From contig CABZGO010000002.1 in the NCBI GenBank assembly GCA_902525355.1, positions 30,341-94,340 of the forward strand: 64,000 nt of DNA, written 5' to 3'. The stretch is from an uncultured Pelagibacteraceae bacterium (GTDB lineage: Bacteria > Pseudomonadota > Alphaproteobacteria > Pelagibacterales > Pelagibacteraceae). The notes below the pieces were generated by a model, which worked only from the letters and a program-made list of their open reading frames with translations, had not been told where the DNA came from and searched no databases. Position numbers and translations under genes: made by a program. Below are positions 1-10,406 of this stretch, in pieces. The first letter of the stretch is position 1. Every line of letters starts with the position of its first letter.

Positions 1-118
1 CTTGTGCAAATGCACCACCTTTTCCAGGTTTTACGTGTTGTGTTTTTAAAACTTGCCACAAATCATTTTTAAATTCTAAAAGCATTCCCACTCTTATTTC
101 GCTCGCATTAATTTTCAT
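1..118 (-). CDS. efp: Elongation factor P, N-terminal part (runs off window start)
   Basis: Minus-strand translation from ATG at 118: [39 protein letters not shown], typical EF-P N-terminus; ATGA overlap with the thiE stop. Confidence 0.9.
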   Translation of the reverse strand, partial: MKINASEIRVGMLLEFKNDLWQVLKTQHVKPGKGGAFAQ

Positions 119-729
119 CTAAATTTTTCTATAGCTTTTAAAGGTTCGTATTTTTTATTTTTCCAAATGTAACTTGAAATAGCTAAAAATTTAGCTTTGT
201 TCAACAACAGTTTTTTATAATTTTGAGGATTAATTCCTCCAATAGCAACTAAAGGTACTCTTGTTAACTTACTTGCTTCTTTTAAATTTTTTATTGATGC
301 CAGATATTTAGTCTTTTTGGTTTTAGATGGGAAAAATGCACCAAATGCTAGATAACTTGCTTTAGCTTTAATAGCAAATTTTGCAAGCTTGATGGAATTA
401 TGACAAGTTACTCCTATTATTTTATTACCAATAATACTTCTCGCATCTTTAATGTTTGTATCACTTTGACCTAGGTGGCATCCATCAGCATTTAGTTTTA
501 TTGTTAGTTTAGGGTCATCATTTACTAAAAATTTTACTTTATTTTTTCTACATATTTCTCTAATTTTTTTTCCTATTAAAATTTTACTTTTAAGAGGGTA
601 TTTTTTTAGTCTTAATTGAAAAATTCCTACTTTACCTGTTTTTAAAACCAAGTTGAGATCCCTATAGAAACTTTTAGATATTTTGTTAGGTGAGATGAGA
701 TAAATAAATTTTTTATTGCTAATTTTCAA
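115..729 (-). CDS. thiE: Thiamine-phosphate synthase
   Basis: ThiE-type motifs: [40 protein letters not shown]. Confidence 0.85.
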   Translation of the reverse strand: MKISNKKFIYLISPNKISKSFYRDLNLVLKTGKVGIFQLRLKKYPLKSKILIGKKIREICRKNKVKFLVNDDPKLTIKLNADGCHLGQSDTNIKDARSIIGNKIIGVTCHNSIKLAKFAIKAKASYLAFGAFFPSKTKKTKYLASIKNLKEASKLTRVPLVAIGGINPQNYKKLLLNKAKFLAISSYIWKNKKYEPLKAIEKFR

Positions 730-1726
730 GTTCTATGGACCATTTTGCTTTAGCAGCTAGAGTACACATTCTGGCTCTATGCTTAAAAATATTTTGGGTT
801 TTTTGGATGTCTTTATTAGTTTCAGACCAAACCTTTAGAGCACTTTGTTGCAGAGCTCTCCCGTATGAAAATGTCATTATAAAGTTTGTATTATTATATT
901 TATTTATTAAATTTAAATTTTCTGTAGCCTCTATTTCTGTTTGGCCTCCAGATAAAAAAGCAATTCCTGGAACTTCATTAGGAACTGAGTTTTTCAAGCA
1001 ATCAAGTGTTTTTTGAGCAACCTCCTCACTTAAGATTTTACGTCTTGATTGGCTGCCAGCTAATATCATATTTGGCTTTAAAATTATTCCTGATAGATCG
1101 ACTTTATGTAAAGTCAATTCTTCAAAACACTTTTTAATAACCTCAGATGTTTTACTTAAACAAATATCAGCTGAATGATTTCCATCCATCAATACTTCAG
1201 GTTCAACTATTGGAACCATTTTACTTTCTTGAGCTAAAGCCGAATATCGTGCCAATGCGTGAGCATTACTATTAATTGAAAGTTTGCTTGGATTTTTATC
1301 GCTTATAGCATAAACACCTCTCCATTTTGTAAATCTCGCACCAAGTTCATAGTATTTATCTAATCTTTCTCTGAGTCCGTCTAAGCCCTCAGTTATTTTT
1401 TCTTCAGAAGAATTTGCCAAAGTTTTTGCTCCTGTATCAACTTTTATCCCAGTTATTATACCTGAGGAAGAGATTAAATCAGGGATTGATTTTCCAAAAT
1501 TTGTTGTTTGATTTATTGTCTCATCGTAAAGAATTACACCGCCTATGTATTTATTCAAACCTTCAGATGAAAAAAGTGTTTCTCTAAATAAAAGTCTATT
1601 TTCTGGGGTTGAGGTCACATTTACTGCCTCAAGTCTTTTTGTCATGGTTCCATTACTTTCGTCTGCTGCAAGGATACCTTTGCCATTTGATATAATTTTA
1701 AGAGCGATTTTATTAAGTTCTGACAT
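719..1726 (-). CDS. fba: Class I fructose-bisphosphate aldolase
   Basis: GKGILAADESNGTMTKRLE, KWRGVYAI, VPIVEPEVLMDGNH, LSGGQ motifs. Confidence 0.93.
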   Translation of the reverse strand: MSELNKIALKIISNGKGILAADESNGTMTKRLEAVNVTSTPENRLLFRETLFSSEGLNKYIGGVILYDETINQTTNFGKSIPDLISSSGIITGIKVDTGAKTLANSSEEKITEGLDGLRERLDKYYELGARFTKWRGVYAISDKNPSKLSINSNAHALARYSALAQESKMVPIVEPEVLMDGNHSADICLSKTSEVIKKCFEELTLHKVDLSGIILKPNMILAGSQSRRKILSEEVAQKTLDCLKNSVPNEVPGIAFLSGGQTEIEATENLNLINKYNNTNFIMTFSYGRALQQSALKVWSETNKDIQKTQNIFKHRARMCTLAAKAKWSIELEN

Positions 1727-1727
1727 A

Positions 1728-2906
1728 TCAACTTAAAGCAGTTATACCAGGCAGCTTTTTTCCTTCAAGATATTCTAGAAAGGCTCCACCTGCAGTTGAA
1801 ACAAAATTAAAATTACTAGCAATTTTTAAGCTATTTAAAAATGAAACGGTATCGCCACCCCCCACAACAGAAAAAATTTTGCTTGATTTATTATTTTCAA
1901 CTATTTTTTTAGCTATTTTAATACTTCCATTAGCGAAATTTGGATTTTCAAAATAGCCAGCGGGTCCGTTCCATAATATTGTTTTACTATTATCAATTAT
2001 ATTTATTATTTTATTAATTGTTCTTGGTCCAATATCTAAAATCATCTCATCAGGCAAGATTTGATCTAATTTTTTATTTACAGCTGATCCATTCAAAAAT
2101 TTAGATACAAGAACGTCATCGGGATAAATTATCTTGCATTCATTTTTTTCCGAAAGTGATATAATTTCATCAACTATTTCATGACAATTTTTTTCTTTAA
2201 GAGATTTTCCAATATTATTTCCAAAATATTCAATAAAGTTATTAGCCATTCCTCCGACAATTATAATATTATCGAATTTTGGAAGTAAATTTTTGATAAT
2301 ATCTATTTTAGTCGAAACTTTAGATCCTCCAATTATACATGTTATAGGTTTTGTTATCTCAGTAGTAATTTTATTAAGAGCTGCAACTTCTAAATCCAAC
2401 TGAAGTCCAGAGTAAGAAGGTAGATATTGAGAAATTTGATAAATAGATGCGTGTGTCCTATGAGAACATGAAAATGCATCATTCACATAAATATCCCCTA
2501 AACTTGCTAAATGTTTTGCAAATTTATGATCATTTTTTTCCTCTTCAATATAAAACCTTATATTTTCTAAAATTAGAATTTCTTCATCAAATTTTTCAAA
2601 GAAATCTTTATTTTTAATTTCATAAATATTTTTTGTTATTAGTTTTGTACTTACATTTAATTTTTTTTTTAAATCTTCACATATTGGTTTTAAGGACAAC
2701 TCTTTTACTATTTTTCCTTTTGGCCTTCCCACATGTGATAAAATTATTATTTTAGTTTTTTGTCTTATTAAAAATTTTAATGTAGGGAGAATTTTATCAA
2801 TTCTTGTCGTGTCACTTATTTTTCCATTTTCAAGAGGAACATTTAAGTCTAATCTAAGTAATATTTTTTTATTATTAAGATTTTTTTCGTTTAATATACT
2901 TCTCAT
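1728..2906 (-). CDS. pgk: Phosphoglycerate kinase
   Basis: LRLDLNVPLENGKISDTTRI, LSHVGRPKG, GGSKVSTKID, VVGGGDTVSF motifs. Confidence 0.96.
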   Translation of the reverse strand: MRSILNEKNLNNKKILLRLDLNVPLENGKISDTTRIDKILPTLKFLIRQKTKIIILSHVGRPKGKIVKELSLKPICEDLKKKLNVSTKLITKNIYEIKNKDFFEKFDEEILILENIRFYIEEEKNDHKFAKHLASLGDIYVNDAFSCSHRTHASIYQISQYLPSYSGLQLDLEVAALNKITTEITKPITCIIGGSKVSTKIDIIKNLLPKFDNIIIVGGMANNFIEYFGNNIGKSLKEKNCHEIVDEIISLSEKNECKIIYPDDVLVSKFLNGSAVNKKLDQILPDEMILDIGPRTINKIINIIDNSKTILWNGPAGYFENPNFANGSIKIAKKIVENNKSSKIFSVVGGGDTVSFLNSLKIASNFNFVSTAGGAFLEYLEGKKLPGITALS

Positions 2907-3913
2907 TAAGAGATTTTATTCAAATTCTCAGCTATATCGCACATTCTATTGGAAAAACCCCATTCATTGTCATACCAAGCAGAAATTTTGCCCATATTAG
3001 ATCCAACCACATTTGTCAAAGAGGCATCTACAATTGCAGAAGCAGAATGATGATTAAAATCAATGGAAACCAGCTTTTCATGAGTAACCTCTAAAATTTT
3101 ATTTAATTCATTTTTAGACGCAGTTTCAAAAGCATCATTAATTTTTTTAATATTTATCTCTTTTTTTGAACAGAATATCAACTCAACAAGCGATACATTA
3201 GGGGTCGGGACTCTCATTGCAACCCCTTCTAATTTCCCTTTTAAGCTTGGAATTATCTCGCCTATTGCTTTTGATGCTCCAGTTGATGTAGGAACTATTG
3301 ACTGGCTTGCGGCACGTGCTCTTCTTGGATCTTTATGAGAATTGTCCAAAATTCTTTGATCACTAGTATATGCATGAATGGTAGTCATAAAACCTTTTTC
3401 GATTTCAAAATTATTATTAAGGACATTCACCAATGGTGCTAAACAGTTAGTTGTGCATGAGGCAGCAGATATTATTTTATCATCCTTTGATATAATATTT
3501 TCATTTACACCAAAAACAATTGTTTTGTCTGCATTTTTACATGGAGCAGAAACAATTACTTTTTTCGCTCCATTTTTGATGTGTGTTATTAATTTTTCTT
3601 TTGAATTAAATTTACCAGTGCACTCAAAGACATAATCAACATCATATTTTTTCCAATTAATATTTTCTATTTTACTTTCTTGTGAAAACGTAATTTTATT
3701 TTCATTAATTATTAATTCATTTTCATCAAATTTTAATTCTGCATTAAATTTACCATGAATAGAGTCGTATTTTAATAGTTTACATGTAGCTTCAGCATTA
3801 GATCTGTTGTTTATATGTTGAATTTTTAAATTTTTGTTTTGAGTCTCGATAATTGATCTAACTACCATACGACCAATTCTGCCCATCCCATTAATTCCAA
3901 TTTTAACAGTCAT
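2906..3913 (-). CDS. gap: Glyceraldehyde-3-phosphate dehydrogenase, type I
   Basis: GINGMGRIGR, SAASCTTNCLAP, WYDNEWGFSNRM motifs. Confidence 0.96.
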   Translation of the reverse strand: MTVKIGINGMGRIGRMVVRSIIETQNKNLKIQHINNRSNAEATCKLLKYDSIHGKFNAELKFDENELIINENKITFSQESKIENINWKKYDVDYVFECTGKFNSKEKLITHIKNGAKKVIVSAPCKNADKTIVFGVNENIISKDDKIISAASCTTNCLAPLVNVLNNNFEIEKGFMTTIHAYTSDQRILDNSHKDPRRARAASQSIVPTSTGASKAIGEIIPSLKGKLEGVAMRVPTPNVSLVELIFCSKKEINIKKINDAFETASKNELNKILEVTHEKLVSIDFNHHSASAIVDASLTNVVGSNMGKISAWYDNEWGFSNRMCDIAENLNKIS

Positions 3914-3914
3914 T

Positions 3915-5906
3915 TCAGTTTTTAAATAATTTTTTTAATTTATTTGCAATATTTGAGGATGTTAATCCAAAATATTTATAAATATCTTTATAAGGAGCAC
4001 TTTTCCCAAAAACGTCAATTCCAAAAGTCATTCCATTATCACCTAAATATTTTTTCCAACAATCACTTGATCCAGCTTCAATTGAAATTTTCAATTTAGT
4101 TTCTTTTAAGATTTTATCTTTATATTTATTTGTTTGTAAGTCAAAGAGCTCCATACATGGCACTGATATAACTTTTGAATATATCTTATCTTTGGCTAAT
4201 TTATGGCTAGTCTCTAAAGCTAAGTTTACTTCAGAACCGCTGGCTAAAATTGTTAGTTTAATTTTTTTGTTAGTTCTTAAAATTTCATAAGCTCCCAATG
4301 AGCACTTGTTGGTTTTTGAGTATTTATTTCTAATAGGATTGAGGTTTTGTCTAGTTAGGGATAAGATACTTGGTGTTTTAAAACTCTCTAAGGCATGCTC
4401 CCAACATTCAATAGTTTCTAATCGATCTGCAGGTCTAAAAATATTAAGATTGGGTATTGATCTTAATCCGGATAATTGTTCAATAGGTTGGTGTGTTGGC
4501 CCATCCTCTCCAAGACCAATAGAGTCATGTGTCATTACATATATAACCTGTCGTTCCATCATAGCCGCTAATCTTATTGATGGCTTGCAATAATCTGAAA
4601 AAATTAAAAAAGTTCCTCCGTAAGGTATTATTTTACTATGCAAAGCCAATCCATTCATAATCCCACACATGGCATGTTCTCTTACTCCATAATGGATATA
4701 ATTTCCGTTAAAATTTCCAGGTGTGATTATTTTATGATATTTTGTTTTGGTGTTATTTGATCCAGCAAGGTCCGCCGATCCACCAATAAGTATATTACTT
4801 TTTTTAACAAGAGAGCTAATAATTGACTCTGAGGATTTTCTTGAGGCGAGAGTCTTCTCTTCTTTTAAAGCTATTTTTTTTTCTTTAAGAGCAGACCTTA
4901 TAAAATCATTTTTGAAAAATTTATCTATTTTATTTTTTTTCTTTTTATAGATTTTATTCCATTTGTGTTCAATTTTTTCTCCTTTTTTTCCAATCTCTCT
5001 CCAAATCTCTAATATATTTTTTGGAATTTGAAATGGTTTATAATTCCATTTTAATTCTCTACGTACCAATTCAATCTCCTCCATTCCTAGCGGGCTTCCA
5101 TGCGAAGAAGCTTTTCCAGATTTATTAGGTGATCCATAACCAATTTTAGTCTTACAAGAAATGACAGTTGGTTTTTTTGCACTTTGAACCTTTTTGAGGG
5201 CTTTAAATATTTCATATTCTTTATGACCATTAATTTCTATGTAATCCCAGCCATAACTTTCAAATCTTTTTTTAAAATTATCTGAAACCGCTAAACTTGT
5301 TGGCCCATCAATAGATATAGAATTATTATCAAACAACATTATTAGATTTTTAAGTTTTAGATGACCAGCCAAACTCATAGACTCGTGGCTAATACCTTCC
5401 ATGAGACAACCATCACCAGCGATTACATAAGTTTTATGATTTATAATATCTTCACCAATTTTTTTTTTTAAAATTTCCTCTGCTAATGCAAAACCAACTG
5501 CATTAGAAATTCCTTGACCTAAAGGACCTGTAGTTGTTTCAATGCCTGAGTTTTTAACATACTCAGGATGACCTGCGCAAATAGAGTCTATTTGTCTAAA
5601 ATTCTTAATATCTTTTAATTTAACACTTCTATAACCAGTTAAATAAAGCAAAGAGTAAAGCAACATTGATCCGTGACCAGCAGATAAAACGAATCTATCT
5701 CTATTTATCCAGCTTGGGTTTTTTGGATTAAACTTTAGAAAATATTTGAAAAGAATTGTAGAAACGTCAGCCATTCCCATAGGCATACCGGGGTGTCCAG
5801 AATTAGCTTTTTGTACGGCATCCATTGAAAGAGCACGTATAGAGTTAGACAAGGTTTTATTTAATTTTCTCAAAAAATTTATCCTTTGTAGACTTAGGTG
5901 ATTCAA
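3915..5906 (-). CDS. tkt: Transketolase
   Basis: NSGHPGMPMGMAD, AGDGCLMEGISHE, THDSIGLGEDGPTHQPIE motifs. Confidence 0.95.
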   Translation of the reverse strand: MNHLSLQRINFLRKLNKTLSNSIRALSMDAVQKANSGHPGMPMGMADVSTILFKYFLKFNPKNPSWINRDRFVLSAGHGSMLLYSLLYLTGYRSVKLKDIKNFRQIDSICAGHPEYVKNSGIETTTGPLGQGISNAVGFALAEEILKKKIGEDIINHKTYVIAGDGCLMEGISHESMSLAGHLKLKNLIMLFDNNSISIDGPTSLAVSDNFKKRFESYGWDYIEINGHKEYEIFKALKKVQSAKKPTVISCKTKIGYGSPNKSGKASSHGSPLGMEEIELVRRELKWNYKPFQIPKNILEIWREIGKKGEKIEHKWNKIYKKKKNKIDKFFKNDFIRSALKEKKIALKEEKTLASRKSSESIISSLVKKSNILIGGSADLAGSNNTKTKYHKIITPGNFNGNYIHYGVREHAMCGIMNGLALHSKIIPYGGTFLIFSDYCKPSIRLAAMMERQVIYVMTHDSIGLGEDGPTHQPIEQLSGLRSIPNLNIFRPADRLETIECWEHALESFKTPSILSLTRQNLNPIRNKYSKTNKCSLGAYEILRTNKKIKLTILASGSEVNLALETSHKLAKDKIYSKVISVPCMELFDLQTNKYKDKILKETKLKISIEAGSSDCWKKYLGDNGMTFGIDVFGKSAPYKDIYKYFGLTSSNIANKLKKLFKN

Positions 5907-5927
5907 TTTATTATTATAGATATATAT

Positions 5928-6251
5928 ATGAATTCAATTAGTGAAAAAGAAAAAAAACTATTAGAAACTCTAGATAAATTAAAAAATCTAGAGAATATAA
6001 AATCAGATAAAATTTTGGAGTTAGAAAATCTAGCAAACCAAAAAAATCAATTAGAAATTGAAAAAAAAGAAATAGAACAAAGATATAATATACTCCAAGA
6101 AGAAAATCAGTCACTTAAACAGAAATTCGATAATTTTAAGAAAAAAGAGATCGAGGAAAAAAAAAAAGAAGACCAATTCTCTCAAAAAATTGATGAATTA
6201 AACCAAGAAACAGATAATTTGATGCAAGAAATTGATAAATGGCAAATGTAA
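5928..6251 (+). CDS. Coiled-coil protein next to zapA (DUF4164-like), function unknown
   Basis: Continuous heptad-like K/E-rich ORF; likely start MNSISEKEKK at 5928 rather than 5898; overlaps zapA start. Confidence 0.7.
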   Translation: MNSISEKEKKLLETLDKLKNLENIKSDKILELENLANQKNQLEIEKKEIEQRYNILQEENQSLKQKFDNFKKKEIEEKKKEDQFSQKIDELNQETDNLMQEIDKWQM

Positions 6252-6685
6252 ATATTAAATTTAATGGAAAAGAATTTTTGTTATCTTGCGAGGACGGGCA
6301 AGAGGAACATTTAGAGGAATTAGCTACATATTTAAACGAAAAATTTAATAATCTTAAAAACTCTTTAGGAAATATAGGAGAGAGTAAACTTTTACTTATA
6401 ACCTCTATTTCTGTTTTAGATGAATATTATGAGACTAAAAAAAAAATTGACATACAAAAAGAAGAAATAAATAAAATTACTGAGAAATTTAAAGAACTTA
6501 AATCTTTAGTATATAATTATAGAGACTTAAAAGAGTTAGAAATTTCTGAATTAAGTAAAGATCAAGATAATTTAAAAAATGAAATCGAGAATAATCGCAA
6601 CAATTATGAATCTTTAGTTGATAAGACAACACTTGAGCTGGAAAACTTTATCAAAAGAAATGATCCAGACATCAAGACTCAATAG
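6239..6685 (+). CDS. zapA: Cell division protein ZapA
   Basis: NVKFNGKEF-type ZapA N-terminus (VNIKFNGKEFLLSCEDGQEEHLEELA) plus coiled-coil; followed by 5-FTHF cyclo-ligase. Confidence 0.75.
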   Translation: MANVNIKFNGKEFLLSCEDGQEEHLEELATYLNEKFNNLKNSLGNIGESKLLLITSISVLDEYYETKKKIDIQKEEINKITEKFKELKSLVYNYRDLKELEISELSKDQDNLKNEIENNRNNYESLVDKTTLELENFIKRNDPDIKTQ

Positions 6686-6690
6686 ATAAA

Positions 6691-7236
6691 GTGTCCAAAG
6701 AAAAATTAAGAAAAAAATTAATTAATACAAGAAAAATAAAGTTTAGAAATCAAACAATAAACTTTATTAAATTTAATAGAATATTAAAAAAATTTAATTT
6801 AAAAAATAATATTAATATTGGAGGTTATTATCCAATTAATAGTGAGATTGGATGTTTAGAAATTTTAGAAAAGTTAGAAAAAAATAATTTTAAAATATCA
6901 TTACCAGTTATAAAGAAAAATTATAATATGGATTTTTATGAATGGTCATTTAGAGACACACTTAAATTAAGTCAGCATGGTATTCCTGAACCTAAAAAAA
7001 ATAAAAAAGTTTTTCCAGATGTTTTGATTGTTCCCCTTGTGGGTTTTGATAAAAATAAATTTAGATTAGGTTATGGAGGTGGATTTTATGACAGATATAT
7101 AAGTAAAATTCTAAAAATTAAAAGTGTTATAACAGTTGGATTTGCATTTTCATTTCAAGAAATTTTAAAAATTCCCACAGATAAATTTGATCAAAGATTG
7201 AATATTATATTAACAAACAAAGGAATTGTGAAATGA
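6691..7236 (+). CDS. 5-formyltetrahydrofolate cyclo-ligase
   Basis: IGGYYPINSEIG, DVLIVPLVGFDKNKFRLGYGGGFYDRYI motifs. Confidence 0.9.
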   Translation: MSKEKLRKKLINTRKIKFRNQTINFIKFNRILKKFNLKNNINIGGYYPINSEIGCLEILEKLEKNNFKISLPVIKKNYNMDFYEWSFRDTLKLSQHGIPEPKKNKKVFPDVLIVPLVGFDKNKFRLGYGGGFYDRYISKILKIKSVITVGFAFSFQEILKIPTDKFDQRLNIILTNKGIVK

Positions 7237-8039
7237 ATATATTATTTTTAGGAGATATAGTAGGAAATAGTGGTTGTACTGCAGTAAAAAAATTTTTACC
7301 AAATATTATTAAATCAAAAAATATAAACTTTGTAGTTGTAAATGGTGAAAATGCTTCAAAAGAAGGTGTTGGAATTACCGAAAATATTGTAGATGAATTA
7401 TTAAGTTGTGGTGTTGATGTAATCACATCAGGAAATCATGTCTGGGATCAAAAAGAAACAACTGAATTTATTAAAAAACAAAAAAGGTTATTGAGACCAT
7501 TAAATTTATCAAATGATGCTCCTGGTAATGGATTTGGTATTTACGATTCGATTGGTGGTTATAAAGTTGGTGTATTAAATTTAATGGGCAATGTTTTTAT
7601 GAAAAAATGTGATGATGTTTTTATAAAAAGTAAAGAGTTTTTAGATCAAAATATGCTAAAAGAGAAATATGACTTTCTTATAGTTGACTTTCACGGTGAA
7701 ATTACAAGTGAAAAAATGGCAATTGGCCATGTATTTGATGGTCACGCCACATTTGTAGTTGGTACACATACCCACGTACCTACAAATGATGGAAGAGTTT
7801 TAAATAAGGGAACTGCATATCTAACAGATGCAGGAATGTGTGGTGACTATAACTCAGTAATTGGGATGAATGCTAAAAATTCTATTAACAGGTTTTTCAA
7901 AATGGATTCCAAAAAACATTTTCCTGCAGAGGGAGAGGCTTCACTTTGTGGTGCAATTATTAAAGCTAATCCAAAAAATGGTTTAGCATCAAATATTAAG
8001 CAGTTTATATTTGGTGGTCAACTCCAGAAAGAAAATTAA
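7233..8039 (+). CDS. YmdB-family metallophosphoesterase
   Basis: FLGDIVGNSG, VNGENAS, SGNHVWD, VDFHGEITSEK, VGTHTHVPTND motifs. Confidence 0.9.
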   Translation: MNILFLGDIVGNSGCTAVKKFLPNIIKSKNINFVVVNGENASKEGVGITENIVDELLSCGVDVITSGNHVWDQKETTEFIKKQKRLLRPLNLSNDAPGNGFGIYDSIGGYKVGVLNLMGNVFMKKCDDVFIKSKEFLDQNMLKEKYDFLIVDFHGEITSEKMAIGHVFDGHATFVVGTHTHVPTNDGRVLNKGTAYLTDAGMCGDYNSVIGMNAKNSINRFFKMDSKKHFPAEGEASLCGAIIKANPKNGLASNIKQFIFGGQLQKEN

Positions 8040-8042
8040 ATC

Positions 8043-8756
8043 ATGGCAGGTCATTCTCATTGGGCTGGAATCAAACATAAAAAAGGAAAGGCAGATAAAC
8101 AAAGATCAGCAGTTTTCTCAAAACTATCAAGAGAAATTACAGTTGCCGCAAAACTTGGGGATAAAAATCCAGACATGAATTCGAGATTAAGATCTGCAAT
8201 CCAAGCCGCAAGATCAGCAAATATGCCTAAAGACAACATTGAGAGAGCCATTGATAAATCATCAATTGCAGCAGACTCTAATTTTGAAAATATTAGATAT
8301 GAAGGATTTGGACCTGCAAAAACAGCAATAGTAGTTAACACTTTAACAGATAATAAAAATAGAACTGCTTCAAGTATTAGAACAATTTTTCAAAAAAATG
8401 GCGGGGGACTTGGTACACAAGGTTCTGCGTCACATAACTTTCAACAATTGGGTGTCATAAAAATCAAAAAAGAAGAAATTGATGAAGAAAAAGTATTTAA
8501 TCTTGCAATCGATGCAGGTGCTAATGATTGTATATTTCATAATCATTATTATGAAATTCATACTAATAAAGATGAGATATATGATGTAAAAAATATATTA
8601 GAAAAAGAAATTTCTAATTTTGTATCTACAGAAATAGAATGGATTGCTGTAAATAAAATAAAATTGAATGATGAAGACAAAGAAAAAATCATGAAGTTTT
8701 TAGAAATTTTAGAAGATAATGAAGATGTACAAAATGTTTTTACCAATGCTATATAA
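8043..8756 (+). CDS. YebC/PmpR-family protein
   Basis: MAGHSHWAGIKHKKGKADKQRSAVFSKLSREI N-terminus is diagnostic. Confidence 0.95.
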   Translation: MAGHSHWAGIKHKKGKADKQRSAVFSKLSREITVAAKLGDKNPDMNSRLRSAIQAARSANMPKDNIERAIDKSSIAADSNFENIRYEGFGPAKTAIVVNTLTDNKNRTASSIRTIFQKNGGGLGTQGSASHNFQQLGVIKIKKEEIDEEKVFNLAIDAGANDCIFHNHYYEIHTNKDEIYDVKNILEKEISNFVSTEIEWIAVNKIKLNDEDKEKIMKFLEILEDNEDVQNVFTNAI

Positions 8757-8762
8757 TTGTAT

Positions 8763-9254
8763 TTCATGTTAATAATTGGTATAGATCCTGGAATAACAGG
8801 TGCAATTTGTTTTTTTGAAGATGGAGAATTAAAAGATGTTATTGATATGCCTACAATGGCATCAGGTAATAAAAATAAACAACAAGTTAATGGTAGCCAA
8901 ATATTTAATGAAATTTCTCTTAGGGCTAAAAAACATAAAACTGAGAATATAAATGTGATAGTTGAACAAGTTTCAGCTATGCCTGGACAAGGTGTAACTA
9001 GCATGTTCAATTTTGGTCAATCATTTGGGATAATAAAAGGTGTATGTGCAGCAATGCAATTGCCGATTTATTTTGTAAGACCTGCTAAGTGGAAAAAATA
9101 TTTTGATTTAATAAATTCTCAAAAGGACTCGAGTCGAGTTAGAGCAATAGAAATGTTTCCCAAATTTTCATCAATGTTGTCTCGTAAAAAAGACTCAAAC
9201 AAAGCTGATGCGATATTAATTGCTAATTATCATATTAATAACCAAGAAAAATAA
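8763..9254 (+). CDS. RuvC-like (phage-type) Holliday junction resolvase / RNase H-fold nuclease
   Basis: IIGIDPGITGAICF (Asp), VIVEQVSAMPGQG (Glu), NKADAILIANYH (Asp); RPAKWKKYF. ORF track starts at 8757; start codon uncertain. Confidence 0.7.
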   Translation, partial: FMLIIGIDPGITGAICFFEDGELKDVIDMPTMASGNKNKQQVNGSQIFNEISLRAKKHKTENINVIVEQVSAMPGQGVTSMFNFGQSFGIIKGVCAAMQLPIYFVRPAKWKKYFDLINSQKDSSRVRAIEMFPKFSSMLSRKKDSNKADAILIANYHINNQEK

Positions 9255-9311
9255 ACTTAAGTAGAGATCAATAGTCAAATTCATGACACATTTTAGTGTG
9301 AAATCAATTAT

Positions 9312-9986
9312 ATGGATGCAGATATAACTTCTCAGGCAGTAGGGTTGGCGAGCAATACAGATTTTTCAATTTTAAGTTTATTTTTAAGAGCTGATTTTGT
9401 TGTCAAATCTGTCATTATAATTCTTATTGCAAGCTCCATTTACTCTTGGGCAATAATTTTTGATAAGGTAGTAATGTTCAGGCGAATAAATAAAGATTCT
9501 GAGGATTTTGAAGATAGATTCTGGAAGTCTAAGTCAGCAGAAACATTTTATAATAGTCTACCCTCAGCATTAGACAATCCAATGGCTCAACTATTTAAAG
9601 ATTCAATGCAAGCTGTTATGAAATCAAGGTCGAAAACTAATATAAGCCATAGACTTGAAAATATATTAGAAGTAAACATCGAGAAGCAGATGAATGTTGT
9701 AAATAACAAATTTACTTTTCTTGCAACGGTAGGATCTACTGCTCCATTTATTGGATTGTTTGGGACAGTCTGGGGCATAATGAATTCTTTTCAATCTATT
9801 GCAATATCAAGAAATACTAGTCTAGCCATCGTAGCTCCTGGAATTGCTGAAGCTTTGTTTGCTACAGCTCTTGGTTTATTAGCAGCTATACCAGCGGTAA
9901 TCGCTTATAACAAATTTGGTAATGACTCAAAAAAATATTCACAAAAATTAGAAAATTTTTCAAAAAGATTTATTTCAATTATTTAA
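9312..9986 (+). CDS. tolQ: TolQ proton channel protein
   Basis: FLATVGSTAPFIGLFGTVWGIMNSF and GIAEALFATALGLLAAIPAVIAYN motifs; followed by tolR/A/B/pal. Confidence 0.95.
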   Translation: MDADITSQAVGLASNTDFSILSLFLRADFVVKSVIIILIASSIYSWAIIFDKVVMFRRINKDSEDFEDRFWKSKSAETFYNSLPSALDNPMAQLFKDSMQAVMKSRSKTNISHRLENILEVNIEKQMNVVNNKFTFLATVGSTAPFIGLFGTVWGIMNSFQSIAISRNTSLAIVAPGIAEALFATALGLLAAIPAVIAYNKFGNDSKKYSQKLENFSKRFISII

Positions 9987-9987
9987 G

Positions 9988-10404
9988 ATGGCATTTAATT
10001 TAAAGCGTTCAGAAAGAGAGCCAATAAGTGAGATAAATGTTACTCCTTTTGTAGATGTAATGTTAGTTCTTTTAATTATTTTTATGGTTACAGCACCTTT
10101 GTTAACAGTAGGTGTTCAAGTAGATTTACCTGAAACATCAGCTGATACTTTGCCAGAGGAAAGTGAGCCATTAACCTTAACTATAAATTCAAAAGGTGAA
10201 GTTTTTATTCAAGAGACAAAAATTGAATTTGATAACCTAATTAAAAAAATTTTAGCCGTTTCTAATAATAGAACTGATACAAGAATTTATGTGAGAGGTG
10301 ATAAAACAATTAATTATGGAAGAGTATTAGAGGTAATGGGTAAACTTTCAGGTTCGGGCTTCACCAAAGTTGCTTTAATATCTGAGCCTTATAAAGAAAG
10401 ATAA
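9988..10404 (+). CDS. tolR: TolR
   Basis: ISEINVTPFVDVMLVLLIIFMVTAPLL. Confidence 0.95.
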   Translation: MAFNLKRSEREPISEINVTPFVDVMLVLLIIFMVTAPLLTVGVQVDLPETSADTLPEESEPLTLTINSKGEVFIQETKIEFDNLIKKILAVSNNRTDTRIYVRGDKTINYGRVLEVMGKLSGSGFTKVALISEPYKER

Positions 10405-10406
10405 AC

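Noticed and set aside
9280-9300. Weak hairpin GACAC-atttta-GTGTG before tolQ
   Set aside because: Only about 4 bp stem, no T-run, no supporting context
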